Positions 56,916 to 64,000 of a stretch of DNA of 64,000 bases are shown piece by piece (within the stretch, counting starts at the first letter, position 1; the number at the start of each line of letters is the position of its first letter). The notes below the pieces were generated by a model, which was given only the letters and a program-made list of their open reading frames with translations, did no database searches and was not told where the DNA came from. The position numbers and the translations under genes are program-made. Source of the DNA: an uncultured Selenomonadaceae bacterium (lineage in GTDB: Bacteria > Bacillota > Negativicutes > Selenomonadales > Selenomonadaceae); NCBI GenBank assembly GCA_910579115.1, contig CAJTSO010000002.1, positions 10,263 through 74,262 of the forward strand, written 5' to 3'.

Positions 56916-58253
56916 TCACCAGCGCTTTGGCCAGCAGTAATGCAGATAATCCCTGAGATACTTCTCACGACCATTTTCCGAAGGCTCATAATAACGAGAA
57001 TTTTTAGAAATTTCTGGAAGGTACTGCTGCGGGGTAAAGTGGCCGGGATAATCATGTGGATATATGTACTCTATACCATGACCAAGCTTGGCTGCCCCCT
57101 TATAATGGGCGTCCCGGAGATGCATTGGCACGGGGCCCGTTGCTTTTCCTCTCACCTCCGACAATGCCCTGTCAATAGACATATATGCCGCGTTGCTCTT
57201 CGGGGCTGAGGCGATATAGGTCACAGCCTGAGCCAAAGGTATTCTGGCTTCCGGCCAACCAACGAAGCGCACGGCATCTACCGCCGCCATTGCCAAAACC
57301 AGCGCCATGGGGTCGGCATTTCCTACATCTTCAGCCGCACAGATAGCGACCCTGCGGGCAATAAATTCTAAATCTTCGCCCCCGGCAATCATTCTGGCCA
57401 GATAATGAATAGCTGCATCCGGATCGCTGCCCCGCATACTTTTTATAAAAGCCGAAACTATATCGTAGTGATTATCGCCTTTCTTATCGTATTTCTGAAC
57501 TCTCTCTCCAACAATCGCCTTCAGGGCTGCCAGATTTATTTCTCTTGTACCCTGACCGCCATCACCAATCATCGCCTGTTCGGCTGCTTCCTCCAACAGG
57601 TTCAGGGCAATGCGGGCATCGCCACCGGAAAGTCCCGCAATGGCTAAAGCAGTTTCATCATTCATTACTAAATTTTTCTCTCCGAGTCCCCGTTCTTTAT
57701 CCGACAGCGCATGACGGAGAATCCTTGCTATTGCATTATCATCCAGCGGTGAAAGTTTCACTATCCTCACCCGGGAGAGCAGAGCATGATTCACCTCAAA
57801 AAAAGGATTTTCCGTAGTGGCGCCAATAAGAATTAAACGGCCATCCTCAACATAGGGAAGCAGAATATCCTGCTGGCTTTTGTTGAACCGGTGGATCTCA
57901 TCTATAAATATTATCGTTCGGCGATGATATAAACGGCGTACATCTTTCGCTTCCTCCACAATACGGCGAATATCCGCTATTCCGGATGACACGGCATTTA
58001 TTCGTTTGAATTCACTTTCAGTCGTGCCTGCTATCATCCTGGCAAGGGTTGTCTTTCCTGTCCCAGGCGGACCAAAGAGAATCATCGAAGGGATCTTGTC
58101 GGCCTCAATCATCCTGCGAAGGTATGTTCCCGGACCCAGCACATCCTCCTGCCCTACAAATTCATCGGCATTTCGGGGTCTCATCCGCTCTGCCAGCGGC
58201 TCAAAAACAGCACCGTCATCATCTGCTGATGAGAAAAGATCAAAATTTTCCAT
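56916..58253 (-). CDS. rarA: replication-associated recombination protein A (RarA/MgsA), AAA+ ATPase
   Basis: 445 aa from ATG 58253, about 8 nt after AGGA; an ATG two codons upstream is too close to that site. LAERMRPRNADEFVGQEDVLGPG, Walker A FGPPGTGKTTLA, Walker B IIFIDEIHRFNKSQQD, sensor IGATTENPFFEVN and the C-terminal tetramerisation domain are present. It acts at stalled forks with RecA and SSB. Its start overlaps the dut stop, so the pair is co-translated. Confidence 0.96.
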   Translation of the reverse strand: MENFDLFSSADDDGAVFEPLAERMRPRNADEFVGQEDVLGPGTYLRRMIEADKIPSMILFGPPGTGKTTLARMIAGTTESEFKRINAVSSGIADIRRIVEEAKDVRRLYHRRTIIFIDEIHRFNKSQQDILLPYVEDGRLILIGATTENPFFEVNHALLSRVRIVKLSPLDDNAIARILRHALSDKERGLGEKNLVMNDETALAIAGLSGGDARIALNLLEEAAEQAMIGDGGQGTREINLAALKAIVGERVQKYDKKGDNHYDIVSAFIKSMRGSDPDAAIHYLARMIAGGEDLEFIARRVAICAAEDVGNADPMALVLAMAAVDAVRFVGWPEARIPLAQAVTYIASAPKSNAAYMSIDRALSEVRGKATGPVPMHLRDAHYKGAAKLGHGIEYIYPHDYPGHFTPQQYLPEISKNSRYYEPSENGREKYLRDYLHYCWPKRW

Positions 58254-58255
58254 TG

Positions 58256-58702
58256 TCATCTTCCTGTAGAACCGAAACCGCCACTTCTGGTACCTTCAGC
58301 AAAATCCTCATCAACGGTAAGATACCGATAAAATATTCCCTGAGCAATTCGGTCTCCTTTATTGATAGTTACCGTTCTATCCCCCACATTCCGAAGGGCA
58401 ATAATAATATGTCCTTCATTATCACTGTTGTTATAGTAGTCGGCATCAACTACCCCCTGGCTATTAGCCAGCAAAAGCTGTTGCTTTATACCCAGGGAAG
58501 ACCGTATATGAATACCCAGATACTCGTCAGCCTGCATATATGCCTTTAATCCTGTAGCAATCAACGCAAGCGCCCCCGGCTCTACAGACACGCTTTCCGC
58601 CGCCTCTATATCATAACCGGCGCTGTGAGCTGTTTTGCGTACAGGTAAGTTTATATTTTTGTCTCTGAATGATGAAATGACCTCAAAGCCTCTGTTCCTC
58701 AT
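58256..58702 (-). CDS. dut: dUTP diphosphatase
   Basis: Trimeric dUTPase of 148 aa hydrolysing dUTP to dUMP. The five motifs are visible: AGYDIEA, RSSLGIKQ, GVVDADYYNN, RIAQGIF and the C-terminal RSGGFGSTG arm. AAGGAGAAACAAA precedes the ATG. It overlaps rarA, pairing nucleotide-pool cleaning with replication repair. Confidence 0.95.
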   Translation of the reverse strand: MRNRGFEVISSFRDKNINLPVRKTAHSAGYDIEAAESVSVEPGALALIATGLKAYMQADEYLGIHIRSSLGIKQQLLLANSQGVVDADYYNNSDNEGHIIIALRNVGDRTVTINKGDRIAQGIFYRYLTVDEDFAEGTRSGGFGSTGR

Positions 58703-58789
58703 TTTGTTTCTCCTTAAGCTTTCTTCTATTTTATCACAGATGTTCTGCCAACCAAAAGAATTTTCCGGTTAAATCCGGTACAGATAAGT

Positions 58790-58826
58790 AAAAGGCCCTG
58801 CGATCATCCAGCGATGCAGGGCCTTT
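58790..58826 (-). terminator. terminator of hfq
   Basis: AAAGGCCCTGC (58791-58801) and GCAGGGCCTTT (58816-58826) form an 11-bp stem. TTACTT follows on the minus strand, and it lies 8 nt after the hfq stop. Confidence 0.85.
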
Positions 58827-58833
58827 GTAACAT

Positions 58834-59094
58834 TCATTTTTCTTCCGGCTTCGCAAAATCTAATCCATGAGCCAACGGCTTCATAGGGCTGATGGTAGAA
58901 ATCGCATGCTTATATACCATCTGCTGTTTACCAAGAGAGTCAAGAATAACGGTGAAGCTATCAAAGCCCCTGACATTCCCTTTTATTTGGAAACCATTTA
59001 CGAGGTAGATGGTAACCGCAATATTTTCCTTCCGAACCTGATTAAGAAACATATCCTGCAGATTCAGAACCTTGCCGGCCGTTTTTTGATTCAT
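58834..59094 (-). CDS. hfq: RNA chaperone Hfq
   Basis: 86 aa from ATG 59094 with GGAGGCACTATC upstream; a longer in-frame ORF to 59223 encodes an unlikely hydrophobic leader. The Sm1 motif [24 protein letters not shown] and Sm2 motif [12 protein letters not shown] are complete, with the distal/proximal RNA face residues [12 protein letters not shown]. The C-terminal tail is short. It sits after miaA, the common miaA-hfq order. Confidence 0.97.
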   Translation of the reverse strand: MNQKTAGKVLNLQDMFLNQVRKENIAVTIYLVNGFQIKGNVRGFDSFTVILDSLGKQQMVYKHAISTISPMKPLAHGLDFAKPEEK

Positions 59095-59239
59095 GATAGT
59101 GCCTCCAGTCAAGTAAAAGATTTGACAAAAACAAACAAGATAAACAAAAATACTTATTGAAAATAATAAATATTTTATTAGCCTGTTATCGCACTCTTTA
59201 ATTAAATCTGCAAATATTACCAAAAAGTTTTACGCCCTG

Positions 59240-60205
59240 TCAAACGTCATCCCAAAATGCTCTGACAATTCCCAGTAGTTTTTCATTCAGAGATTCTTCT
59301 GAGCAGCCGGTTGGATCCACCCATGCGACATACGGCATACGACGGTACCAGGTGAGCTGTCTTTTGGCAAAATGCCGGGTATTCTTCTTTATATTCTCCA
59401 CCATTTTTTCATAAGATATTTCCCCTGCTAAATATGCCGCAGTCTCTCGATAACCGATTGCCCGCATTGGCTGGCAAAAGCGGTCTGACCCTGCTGCAAT
59501 AAGGCCTTTAACCTCTTCGATCAGCCCATCATGCAGCATATTGTCTACTCGCAGGTTTATTCTCTCGTACAACAGTGACCGTTCTCTCATCAGCCCTATG
59601 ACACAGGCATCATAGACAAGGTCCCCCATCTCCGCCGTATTCTCAGCTTTACTAATCCGCTGACGGGATATACTTTCTCCCGCGATGGCCACTTCTATAG
59701 CGCGAACTATTCGGCGTACATCCCGGTTCGACAATACCTCTCCTGCCACGGGATCAAGGCTTTTTAGCTTTTGAAGCAAATATTCGCGTGAATCATCAGG
59801 CGAAGCTTCCCTAGCCTCCAGCTCCAACTGCCGGCGTAGCTCATCGTTGCCAGCAGTTTCGTTAAACTTATACCCCTCAAGGAGGGCTTTTACATATAAT
59901 CCAGTACCTCCGCAAAGGATGGGGATCCTTCCCTGAGAATTGATCGCCGCTATTTTCTCCTTTGCTTCGGCGCAGAAGTCCGTAACATTATACCCTACAT
60001 CTCCATCAAGTATATTTATGAGATGATGCGGAACAGTCGCCAGCTCATGCTCTGTCGGTTTTGCCGCTCCAATGTCAAAACCGCGATATACCAGTTGAGA
60101 ATCCCCTGAGATTATCTCAGTATTAAGCTCTTTGGCTAACGCTATAGCTGCCCCGGTCTTACCAACTGCCGTAGGACCAAGTACGACTATGAGACGCGGC
60201 TTCAT
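59240..60205 (-). CDS. miaA: tRNA dimethylallyltransferase
   Basis: Adds dimethylallyl to A37 of tRNAs that read U-starting codons, using DMAPP from the MEP pathway. 321 aa with P-loop LGPTAVGKTGAAI, GDSQLVYRGFDIGAAKPT, GGTGLYVKALLEG and the FAKRQLTWYRR motif. Its ATG overlaps the upstream MBL-fold gene stop (TAATG), so translation is coupled. hfq follows. Confidence 0.97.
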   Translation of the reverse strand: MKPRLIVVLGPTAVGKTGAAIALAKELNTEIISGDSQLVYRGFDIGAAKPTEHELATVPHHLINILDGDVGYNVTDFCAEAKEKIAAINSQGRIPILCGGTGLYVKALLEGYKFNETAGNDELRRQLELEAREASPDDSREYLLQKLKSLDPVAGEVLSNRDVRRIVRAIEVAIAGESISRQRISKAENTAEMGDLVYDACVIGLMRERSLLYERINLRVDNMLHDGLIEEVKGLIAAGSDRFCQPMRAIGYRETAAYLAGEISYEKMVENIKKNTRHFAKRQLTWYRRMPYVAWVDPTGCSEESLNEKLLGIVRAFWDDV

Positions 60206-60867
60206 TACAATTCGACACGCTCGCCCGGTTTTACTACCGGAACTACCGCCTCGCCTTTACTTTCAACCTTACGCTTGAACTCCTCTACATCTGCAGCAAT
60301 GAGCGGCCATGTGTTGTAATGAATAGGGATTACTTTTTTCGCCCCAACAAATTCAGCGGCAACAACGGCTTCCTTTATTCCCATGGTAAAGTTGTCGCCT
60401 ATAGGCAATACAGCCACAGTAACACCACAAAGCTCACCTATGAGCTTCATATCACCAAAGAGGGATGTGTCGCCGGCAAAGTATACTACCTGACCGCCCA
60501 TCTCTATGACAAAGCCTGCCGCCACCCCCCCGGCTACCATGCAGCTATGGATTGCCGGAACCATTTTAACACTACCGAAAGGTAACTTTACCGTACCTCC
60601 CACATTCATTCCATGGCCATTTACCCCTGACATGGTGCCAAGGACTTCCGGAATAGCCAAAACCATCGCCCCGGTGCGCTTTGCAATCTCCTCTGCCTGT
60701 CCGACATGATCAAAATGACCATGGGAAACCAGAATATAATCACACTGAATATCCTCAGGTTTTGCTGCCGCAACAGGATTATCATTCAAAAACGGATCGG
60801 TAAGCACCTTGAATTTCCCATCATCCAAAAGAAAACAAGAGTGCCCGTAATATGTATAGGTCAGCAT
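60205..60867 (-). CDS. metal-dependent hydrolase, MBL-fold (UPF0173 family)
   Basis: 220 aa from ATG 60867 behind AGAAGGATTAAA; an in-frame ORF to 60915 would run into the upstream terminator hairpin. The metallo-beta-lactamase signature SHGHFDHVGQAEEI gives two zinc sites, with later His residues in IHSCMVAGG and FAGDTS and a final PIHYNTWP. The substrate is unknown; related proteins are annotated as YtkL-like hydrolases. Confidence 0.93.
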   Translation of the reverse strand: MLTYTYYGHSCFLLDDGKFKVLTDPFLNDNPVAAAKPEDIQCDYILVSHGHFDHVGQAEEIAKRTGAMVLAIPEVLGTMSGVNGHGMNVGGTVKLPFGSVKMVPAIHSCMVAGGVAAGFVIEMGGQVVYFAGDTSLFGDMKLIGELCGVTVAVLPIGDNFTMGIKEAVVAAEFVGAKKVIPIHYNTWPLIAADVEEFKRKVESKGEAVVPVVKPGERVEL

Positions 60868-60886
60868 TTTAATCCTTCTTTCGCTT

Positions 60887-60912
60887 AAAAAGGACTGTCC
60901 CCAGACAGTCCT
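60887..60912 (-). terminator. terminator after the small unknown gene
   Basis: AGGACTGTC (60891-60899) and GACAGTCCT (60904-60912) form a perfect 9-bp stem with a 4-nt loop. TTTTT follows on the minus strand. The MBL-fold gene begins just downstream, so it needs its own promoter or read-through. Confidence 0.88.
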
Positions 60913-60927
60913 CAAAGATTCTTACTA

Positions 60928-61176
60928 TCAGCGGACGGGAAGCTCGACGATTACATCACCGCGTCCTTCATGCTTTTTTACGTATTCAGAGTACTCTCCT
61001 ACTTTAATGTTCTTGGGCAAAACCATACCCTTTACCTGCGGATTATTAGACCTAATCAGACTGTTTGCCTCTTCCTGTGACAGTTCCCGCTCAAACTTAA
61101 ACACGGTGTAGTAGGCAGCACCGTCTACTTTTGATACCTGCTGGCGGGTATCAACATAAATAAATTGCTTCACCAT
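60928..61176 (-). CDS. hypothetical protein, 82 aa
   Basis: Soluble, mixed alpha/beta-looking protein with no recognised motif: VKQFIYVDTRQQVSKVDGAAYYTVFKF, then a helix-rich middle (SQEEANSLIRSNN) and VIVELPVR end. AAGGAG lies about 10 nt upstream of the ATG, and its own terminator follows, so it is probably expressed as a single gene. I do not know the function. Confidence 0.8.
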   Translation of the reverse strand: MVKQFIYVDTRQQVSKVDGAAYYTVFKFERELSQEEANSLIRSNNPQVKGMVLPKNIKVGEYSEYVKKHEGRGDVIVELPVR

Positions 61177-61384
61177 AACAATCAGTCTCCTTTACTAATG
61201 AAAATAAATGTTTTTCTTAATTCGCACAAATATTCAATTGGCATTTCCTAGTATCAATGTTTCGCCATCATCCGGTAAATCCCTGCTAAAAAAACAAAAA
61301 TACTTACATATTTGCATATTTGCAAACTGCCGTCTAAATACGCCTTGATTTTGCCTACCTCCTGTGCTAATTTTAAGCTATAAA
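61177..61384. other. intergenic region upstream of the 82-aa gene
   Basis: AT-rich, with a short direct repeat CATATTTG-CATATTTG near 61308-61323 that is partly palindromic. The promoter of the 82-aa gene should lie here, but I cannot define it. Confidence 0.3.
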
Positions 61385-61870
61385 TTAGTGAACAACATCG
61401 CCAACAACAGCGTTTGTGGCCTTTACTAAATCGACAGGGACCAGCACAAGCTGTTCTCCCCGTTTTCCCGCGCTGACAGCAACTCTTTCGTGATTAAAAA
61501 CTGCCTGATGAATAAACACCGGATATACTTTTTTTGCTCCAAGGGGTGAACAACCACCACGAATGTAGCCTGTTAACCCTAAAACATCTTTTAATGGCAC
61601 CAGTTCACAGCGCTTATGGCCTGACAAAACGGCCAGTTTTTTTAGATCAACCTCTGCTGCTCCGGGAATACAGCACATGATTACATCCTTGTCTGCACGG
61701 ATGACCAGTGTCTTGAATACCACGTCTACTGGAAGACCAACAGAAGCCGCCACATGGACAGCCGAAAGGTCATCTTCATCCACCGGGTATTCCATTAACT
61801 CATAGTCAATTTTAAGATTATCCAGTATCCGTGCCGCATTCGTCTTCGGAGCCGCTTTCTTTTTTACCAT
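61385..61870 (-). CDS. ybaK: YbaK/EbsC-type aminoacyl-tRNA deacylase (Cys-tRNA(Pro) deacylase-like)
   Basis: 161-aa single-domain editing protein that hydrolyses Cys mischarged on tRNA-Pro. The family signature GGCSPLGAKKVYPVFI is present, with the early KTLVIRADKDVIMCCIPGAAEVDLKKL strand region and the catalytic-pocket Lys near residue 54. AAGAGGTAAGAG precedes the ATG. Homologues act on Cys or Ala mischarged tRNAs; the exact substrate is inferred. Confidence 0.92.
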   Translation of the reverse strand: MVKKKAAPKTNAARILDNLKIDYELMEYPVDEDDLSAVHVAASVGLPVDVVFKTLVIRADKDVIMCCIPGAAEVDLKKLAVLSGHKRCELVPLKDVLGLTGYIRGGCSPLGAKKVYPVFIHQAVFNHERVAVSAGKRGEQLVLVPVDLVKATNAVVGDVVH

Positions 61871-62039
61871 CTCTTACCTCTTTTCATAACCCTTGGCGGA
61901 ACCAGTCATCCATTTCTACTTATTTGATATTATGCTATTTTTCTTGAATTTGCAATAAATATCATGCTACCTGTTCCCTAGATAATTACAACGCAATTAT
62001 TCATAAAAGCACCCCTGCTGTTTTTATTCCTTCGGCGTA
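61871..62039. other. intergenic region left of repeat copy C
   Basis: Divergent region between ybaK (minus) and nadE (plus). AT-rich; a minus-strand promoter for ybaK should be here but I cannot pinpoint it. No ORF is supported. Confidence 0.3.
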
Positions 62040-62175
62040 TAGCGACGGCAGAGCCATGAGCTTCACCGTGTCCGCTAAAGCAAAATCCGCCGCTTACTTA
62101 ATTAGAGTGGAAGATATCTTTCAGCTATTGAATGCCAAAGAAATTTCCCTGCAATTTCCCGAAAGACTGCATTAT
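62040..62175 (+). repeat. dispersed intergenic repeat, copy C
   Basis: Core from AGCGAC through CATGAGCTTCACCGTG, AATCCGCCGCTTACTTA and ATCTTTCAG. It is followed by TTGAATGCC, the 17-nt hairpin (62141-62157, AAATTTC-CCT-GCAATTT) and GAAAGACTGCATTATA. It ends about 30 nt upstream of the nadE start. Its last bases resemble a -10 (TATAGT), so it may carry the nadE promoter. Confidence 0.65.
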
Positions 62176-62206
62176 AGTTTATCCATCACTTGAAAGAAGG
62201 TTCACT

Positions 62207-64000
62207 GTGTCAAAGCCCCTAAAAATTGCCCTTGTACAAACCGAAGTGCTTCCTGGCAAGCCTCGTGACAATGCCGATAATATGATCAAACTGATGTCCG
62301 AGGCAAAATGTAATAATGCCCAGCTGGCTGTTTTTTCCGAAATGGCTGTGCCCGGCTACCTCTTAGGAGATACCTGGGAGTCAGAAGCTTTCCTTGCTGA
62401 CTGTACTGCGCAAAATGAACGAATTATTGCTGCTACTAAACATCTTGGTATTGCTGTAATATTTGGCAGCGTTGCTGTTGACCCAGCCAAACGCAACAAC
62501 GATGGCCGCATCCGTAAATACAATTCATTTTTTACGGCACAGCATGGAAAGCTTATTACTACCGATAAAGCCCCTTATCCCTTTTCTATAAAAACTCTTC
62601 TCCCTAATTATCGGGAATTTGATGACAGTCGTTACTTTTTCAGTCTGCGGAAACTGGCTTACGAAATGAATGTCTCCCCCAGGGATTTGCTCCTGCCCCT
62701 TCCTGTAACCATTAACGGCGAAACATATCTTATTGGCAGACTGATTTGCGAAGATGGCTGGGGAGATGACTACGATTTACAGGTAGCCGATACTCTTGTT
62801 GACCATAGCCTCGAGCAATATGGCAAATCTCCGGACATATTTGTTAACATATCCTCCTCTCCCTTCACTTTGGGAAAGAACGAGAAAAGGCACCGGGTAT
62901 TTGGCGACAATTCCTGTCGATACAATATTCCTCTGCTTTATATCAATCATACAGGTATCCAAAACAACGGAAAAACTGTATATACTTTTGATGGTTCCTC
63001 TACTGCCTATGACAACAGGGGAAAAATTATAGTATCGGCTGCTTCCTATAGCGAGGATATTCTTTACGTAGAATATACGAAACCGGCGAAAGCCATAAAT
63101 ATTACGGGCCACCGTAATCCCTGCATAACCCCGGTATCGTCTGAAACTGAGAGCATTTTTGCCGCTCTGAGCTACGGAATAAAGCATTTTCTCATGAGTA
63201 CGGGAATAAACAGGGTTGTTATCGGTATATCCGGTGGGATAGACAGCGCCGTTGCCGCTGCCCTTTATGCAACAGTCCTTTCCCCGGAAAACCTCCTGCT
63301 CATCAATATGCCTGGTCAGTTTAATTCAGCCACCACAAAGGATTTAGCCAAGCGTTTGGCTCAGGCTATCGGCTGCCGGTACGCAGTCGCTCCGATTGAG
63401 GACAGTGTGAGCCTCACCGTTAATCAGATTGATAACACTTCCGTTTACTTCAAAGGAAACATAACACGTTTCAAAGTCAGCGACTTTATCAGAGAAAACA
63501 TTCAGGCCCGCGACCGTTCGGCAAGAGTCCTTGCCGGATTTGCCGCCGCCTTTGGCGGTGCCTTTACCTGCAATGCAAACAAGGCGGAGCTTACAGTAGG
63601 TTATTCGACCCTCTATGGTGACCAGGCAGGATTCCTCTGTGCTTTGGCCGACCTGTGGAAGCATCAGGTGTACGACCTTGCCCAATACCTCAATCAAAAA
63701 GTCTTTAAGCGGGATGTCATCCCTCAGGGAACGATTGATATCGTCCCAAGCGCCGAACTGTCATCTGCCCAGAATGTGGATGCTGGCACGGGAGATCCGA
63801 TAATCTATCCGTACCATGACTATTTGTTCCGTTCCTTCATTGAGCGCTGGGACAAGGCAACGCCTGCTGACCTGCTTAAATGGTACGAAGAGGACACCAT
63901 TGACTCAGAAATAGGCTGCGAATCGGGTCTTACCAAAAGACTATTTCCTTCCCCCGATAAATTCATCGAGGATCTGGAGAAATGGTGGCAATGCTTCGCC
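62207..64000 (+). CDS. nadE: glutamine-dependent NAD+ synthetase (3 prime end beyond window)
   Basis: Converts nicotinic acid adenine dinucleotide to NAD using ammonia from glutamine. 598 residues are visible with no stop. The N-terminal nitrilase-type glutaminase has Glu46-like FSEMAVPGYLLGD, a catalytic Lys region and Cys in LICEDGWGDDYD. The C-terminal synthetase has the PP-loop VIGISGGIDSAVAAALY and the YGDQAGFLCALADLWK segment. The start is GTG 62207, with GAAGG six nt upstream. It begins just after repeat copy C. Confidence 0.95.
   Translation, partial: MSKPLKIALVQTEVLPGKPRDNADNMIKLMSEAKCNNAQLAVFSEMAVPGYLLGDTWESEAFLADCTAQNERIIAATKHLGIAVIFGSVAVDPAKRNNDGRIRKYNSFFTAQHGKLITTDKAPYPFSIKTLLPNYREFDDSRYFFSLRKLAYEMNVSPRDLLLPLPVTINGETYLIGRLICEDGWGDDYDLQVADTLVDHSLEQYGKSPDIFVNISSSPFTLGKNEKRHRVFGDNSCRYNIPLLYINHTGIQNNGKTVYTFDGSSTAYDNRGKIIVSAASYSEDILYVEYTKPAKAINITGHRNPCITPVSSETESIFAALSYGIKHFLMSTGINRVVIGISGGIDSAVAAALYATVLSPENLLLINMPGQFNSATTKDLAKRLAQAIGCRYAVAPIEDSVSLTVNQIDNTSVYFKGNITRFKVSDFIRENIQARDRSARVLAGFAAAFGGAFTCNANKAELTVGYSTLYGDQAGFLCALADLWKHQVYDLAQYLNQKVFKRDVIPQGTIDIVPSAELSSAQNVDAGTGDPIIYPYHDYLFRSFIERWDKATPADLLKWYEEDTIDSEIGCESGLTKRLFPSPDKFIEDLEKWWQCFA

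Noticed and set aside
61305..61330. CATATTTG direct repeat with partial palindrome
   Set aside because: Short, AT-rich and without a second copy or positional logic; chance is the simplest explanation.
62777..63187. 136-aa minus-strand open frame at the right side
   Set aside because: Antisense to nadE, which is clearly coding on the plus strand although it runs off the window.
1..64000. CRISPR arrays, insertion sequences, prophage, rRNA operon
   Set aside because: No regularly spaced repeats, transposase-like ORFs, phage genes or rRNA sequence were seen. The only repeated DNA found is the three-copy intergenic element.

Overview
The window looks like a chromosomal segment from a fermentative, Gram-negative-type Firmicute (Negativicutes, Selenomonas/Veillonella-like). 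This is inferred from content and not from any search. The gene order rluB - flavoprotein - aroA - cmk - plsC - ispH - rpsA - DUF512 - der - plsY and the ireB - ruvX - DUF1292 and ybaB - recR - bofA clusters are Firmicute arrangements. An O-antigen ligase-type protein and an Hfq protein fit a diderm cell. A methylmalonyl-CoA mutase next to a succinate-type CoA transferase points to propionate formation from succinate. Nearly every gene is core metabolism or information processing. I see no prophage, insertion sequence, CRISPR array, rRNA operon or toxin-antitoxin pair.

Layout: 1-3.2 kb is a CoA transferase/methylmalonyl-CoA mutase transcript with a strong promoter at about 3153-3181. From 3.4 to 10.6 kb, all on the minus strand, are an O-antigen ligase-like membrane protein, folC, leuS, a small unknown protein and glnS, followed by an HD-domain protein to 11.5 kb. 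From 11.8 to 19.8 kb is a chemotaxis and signalling operon read as cheA - cheW - MCP - cheB - PAS histidine kinase - CheY-like regulator, with no cheR in view. ilvD and cobO follow; CobO makes the adenosylcobalamin that the mutase needs. A secreted SGNH hydrolase (plus strand) converges on uvrB across a shared terminator. Next come a U32 peptidase-family protein, tRNA-Leu(UAG) and the plsY-der-DUF512-rpsA-ispH-plsC-cmk-aroA-flavoprotein-rluB block (29-39.5 kb).

A plus-strand operon at 39.7-42.5 kb encodes a small membrane protein, an SseB-macrodomain fusion, YbaB, RecR and a BofA-like protein. It converges on a short MetF-like protein. The rest, all minus strand, is a solo amino-acid binding lipoprotein with DUF1292/ruvX/ireB, asd-dapB, a TVP38 membrane protein with recG, prs-glmU-GntR-ispE, htpG under a perfect CIRCE operator, rarA-dut, hfq-miaA-MBL hydrolase, a small unknown protein and a YbaK deacylase. 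A glutamine-dependent nadE starts at 62207 on the plus strand and runs off the right edge.

Most notable for a second look: (i) three copies (about 11.6, 31.1 and 62.0 kb) of an undescribed intergenic repeat whose 17-nt hairpin keeps its pairing through a compensatory change; (ii) a clear 2-base frameshift in the flavoprotein gene near 37485; (iii) an apparent out-of-frame C-terminal tail on the chemotaxis-linked histidine kinase; (iv) an SseB-macrodomain fusion in a recR operon; (v) a CIRCE element with 16-bp arms over the htpG promoter; (vi) paired TTGTA...ATACA palindromes upstream of the operon that encodes a GntR regulator.
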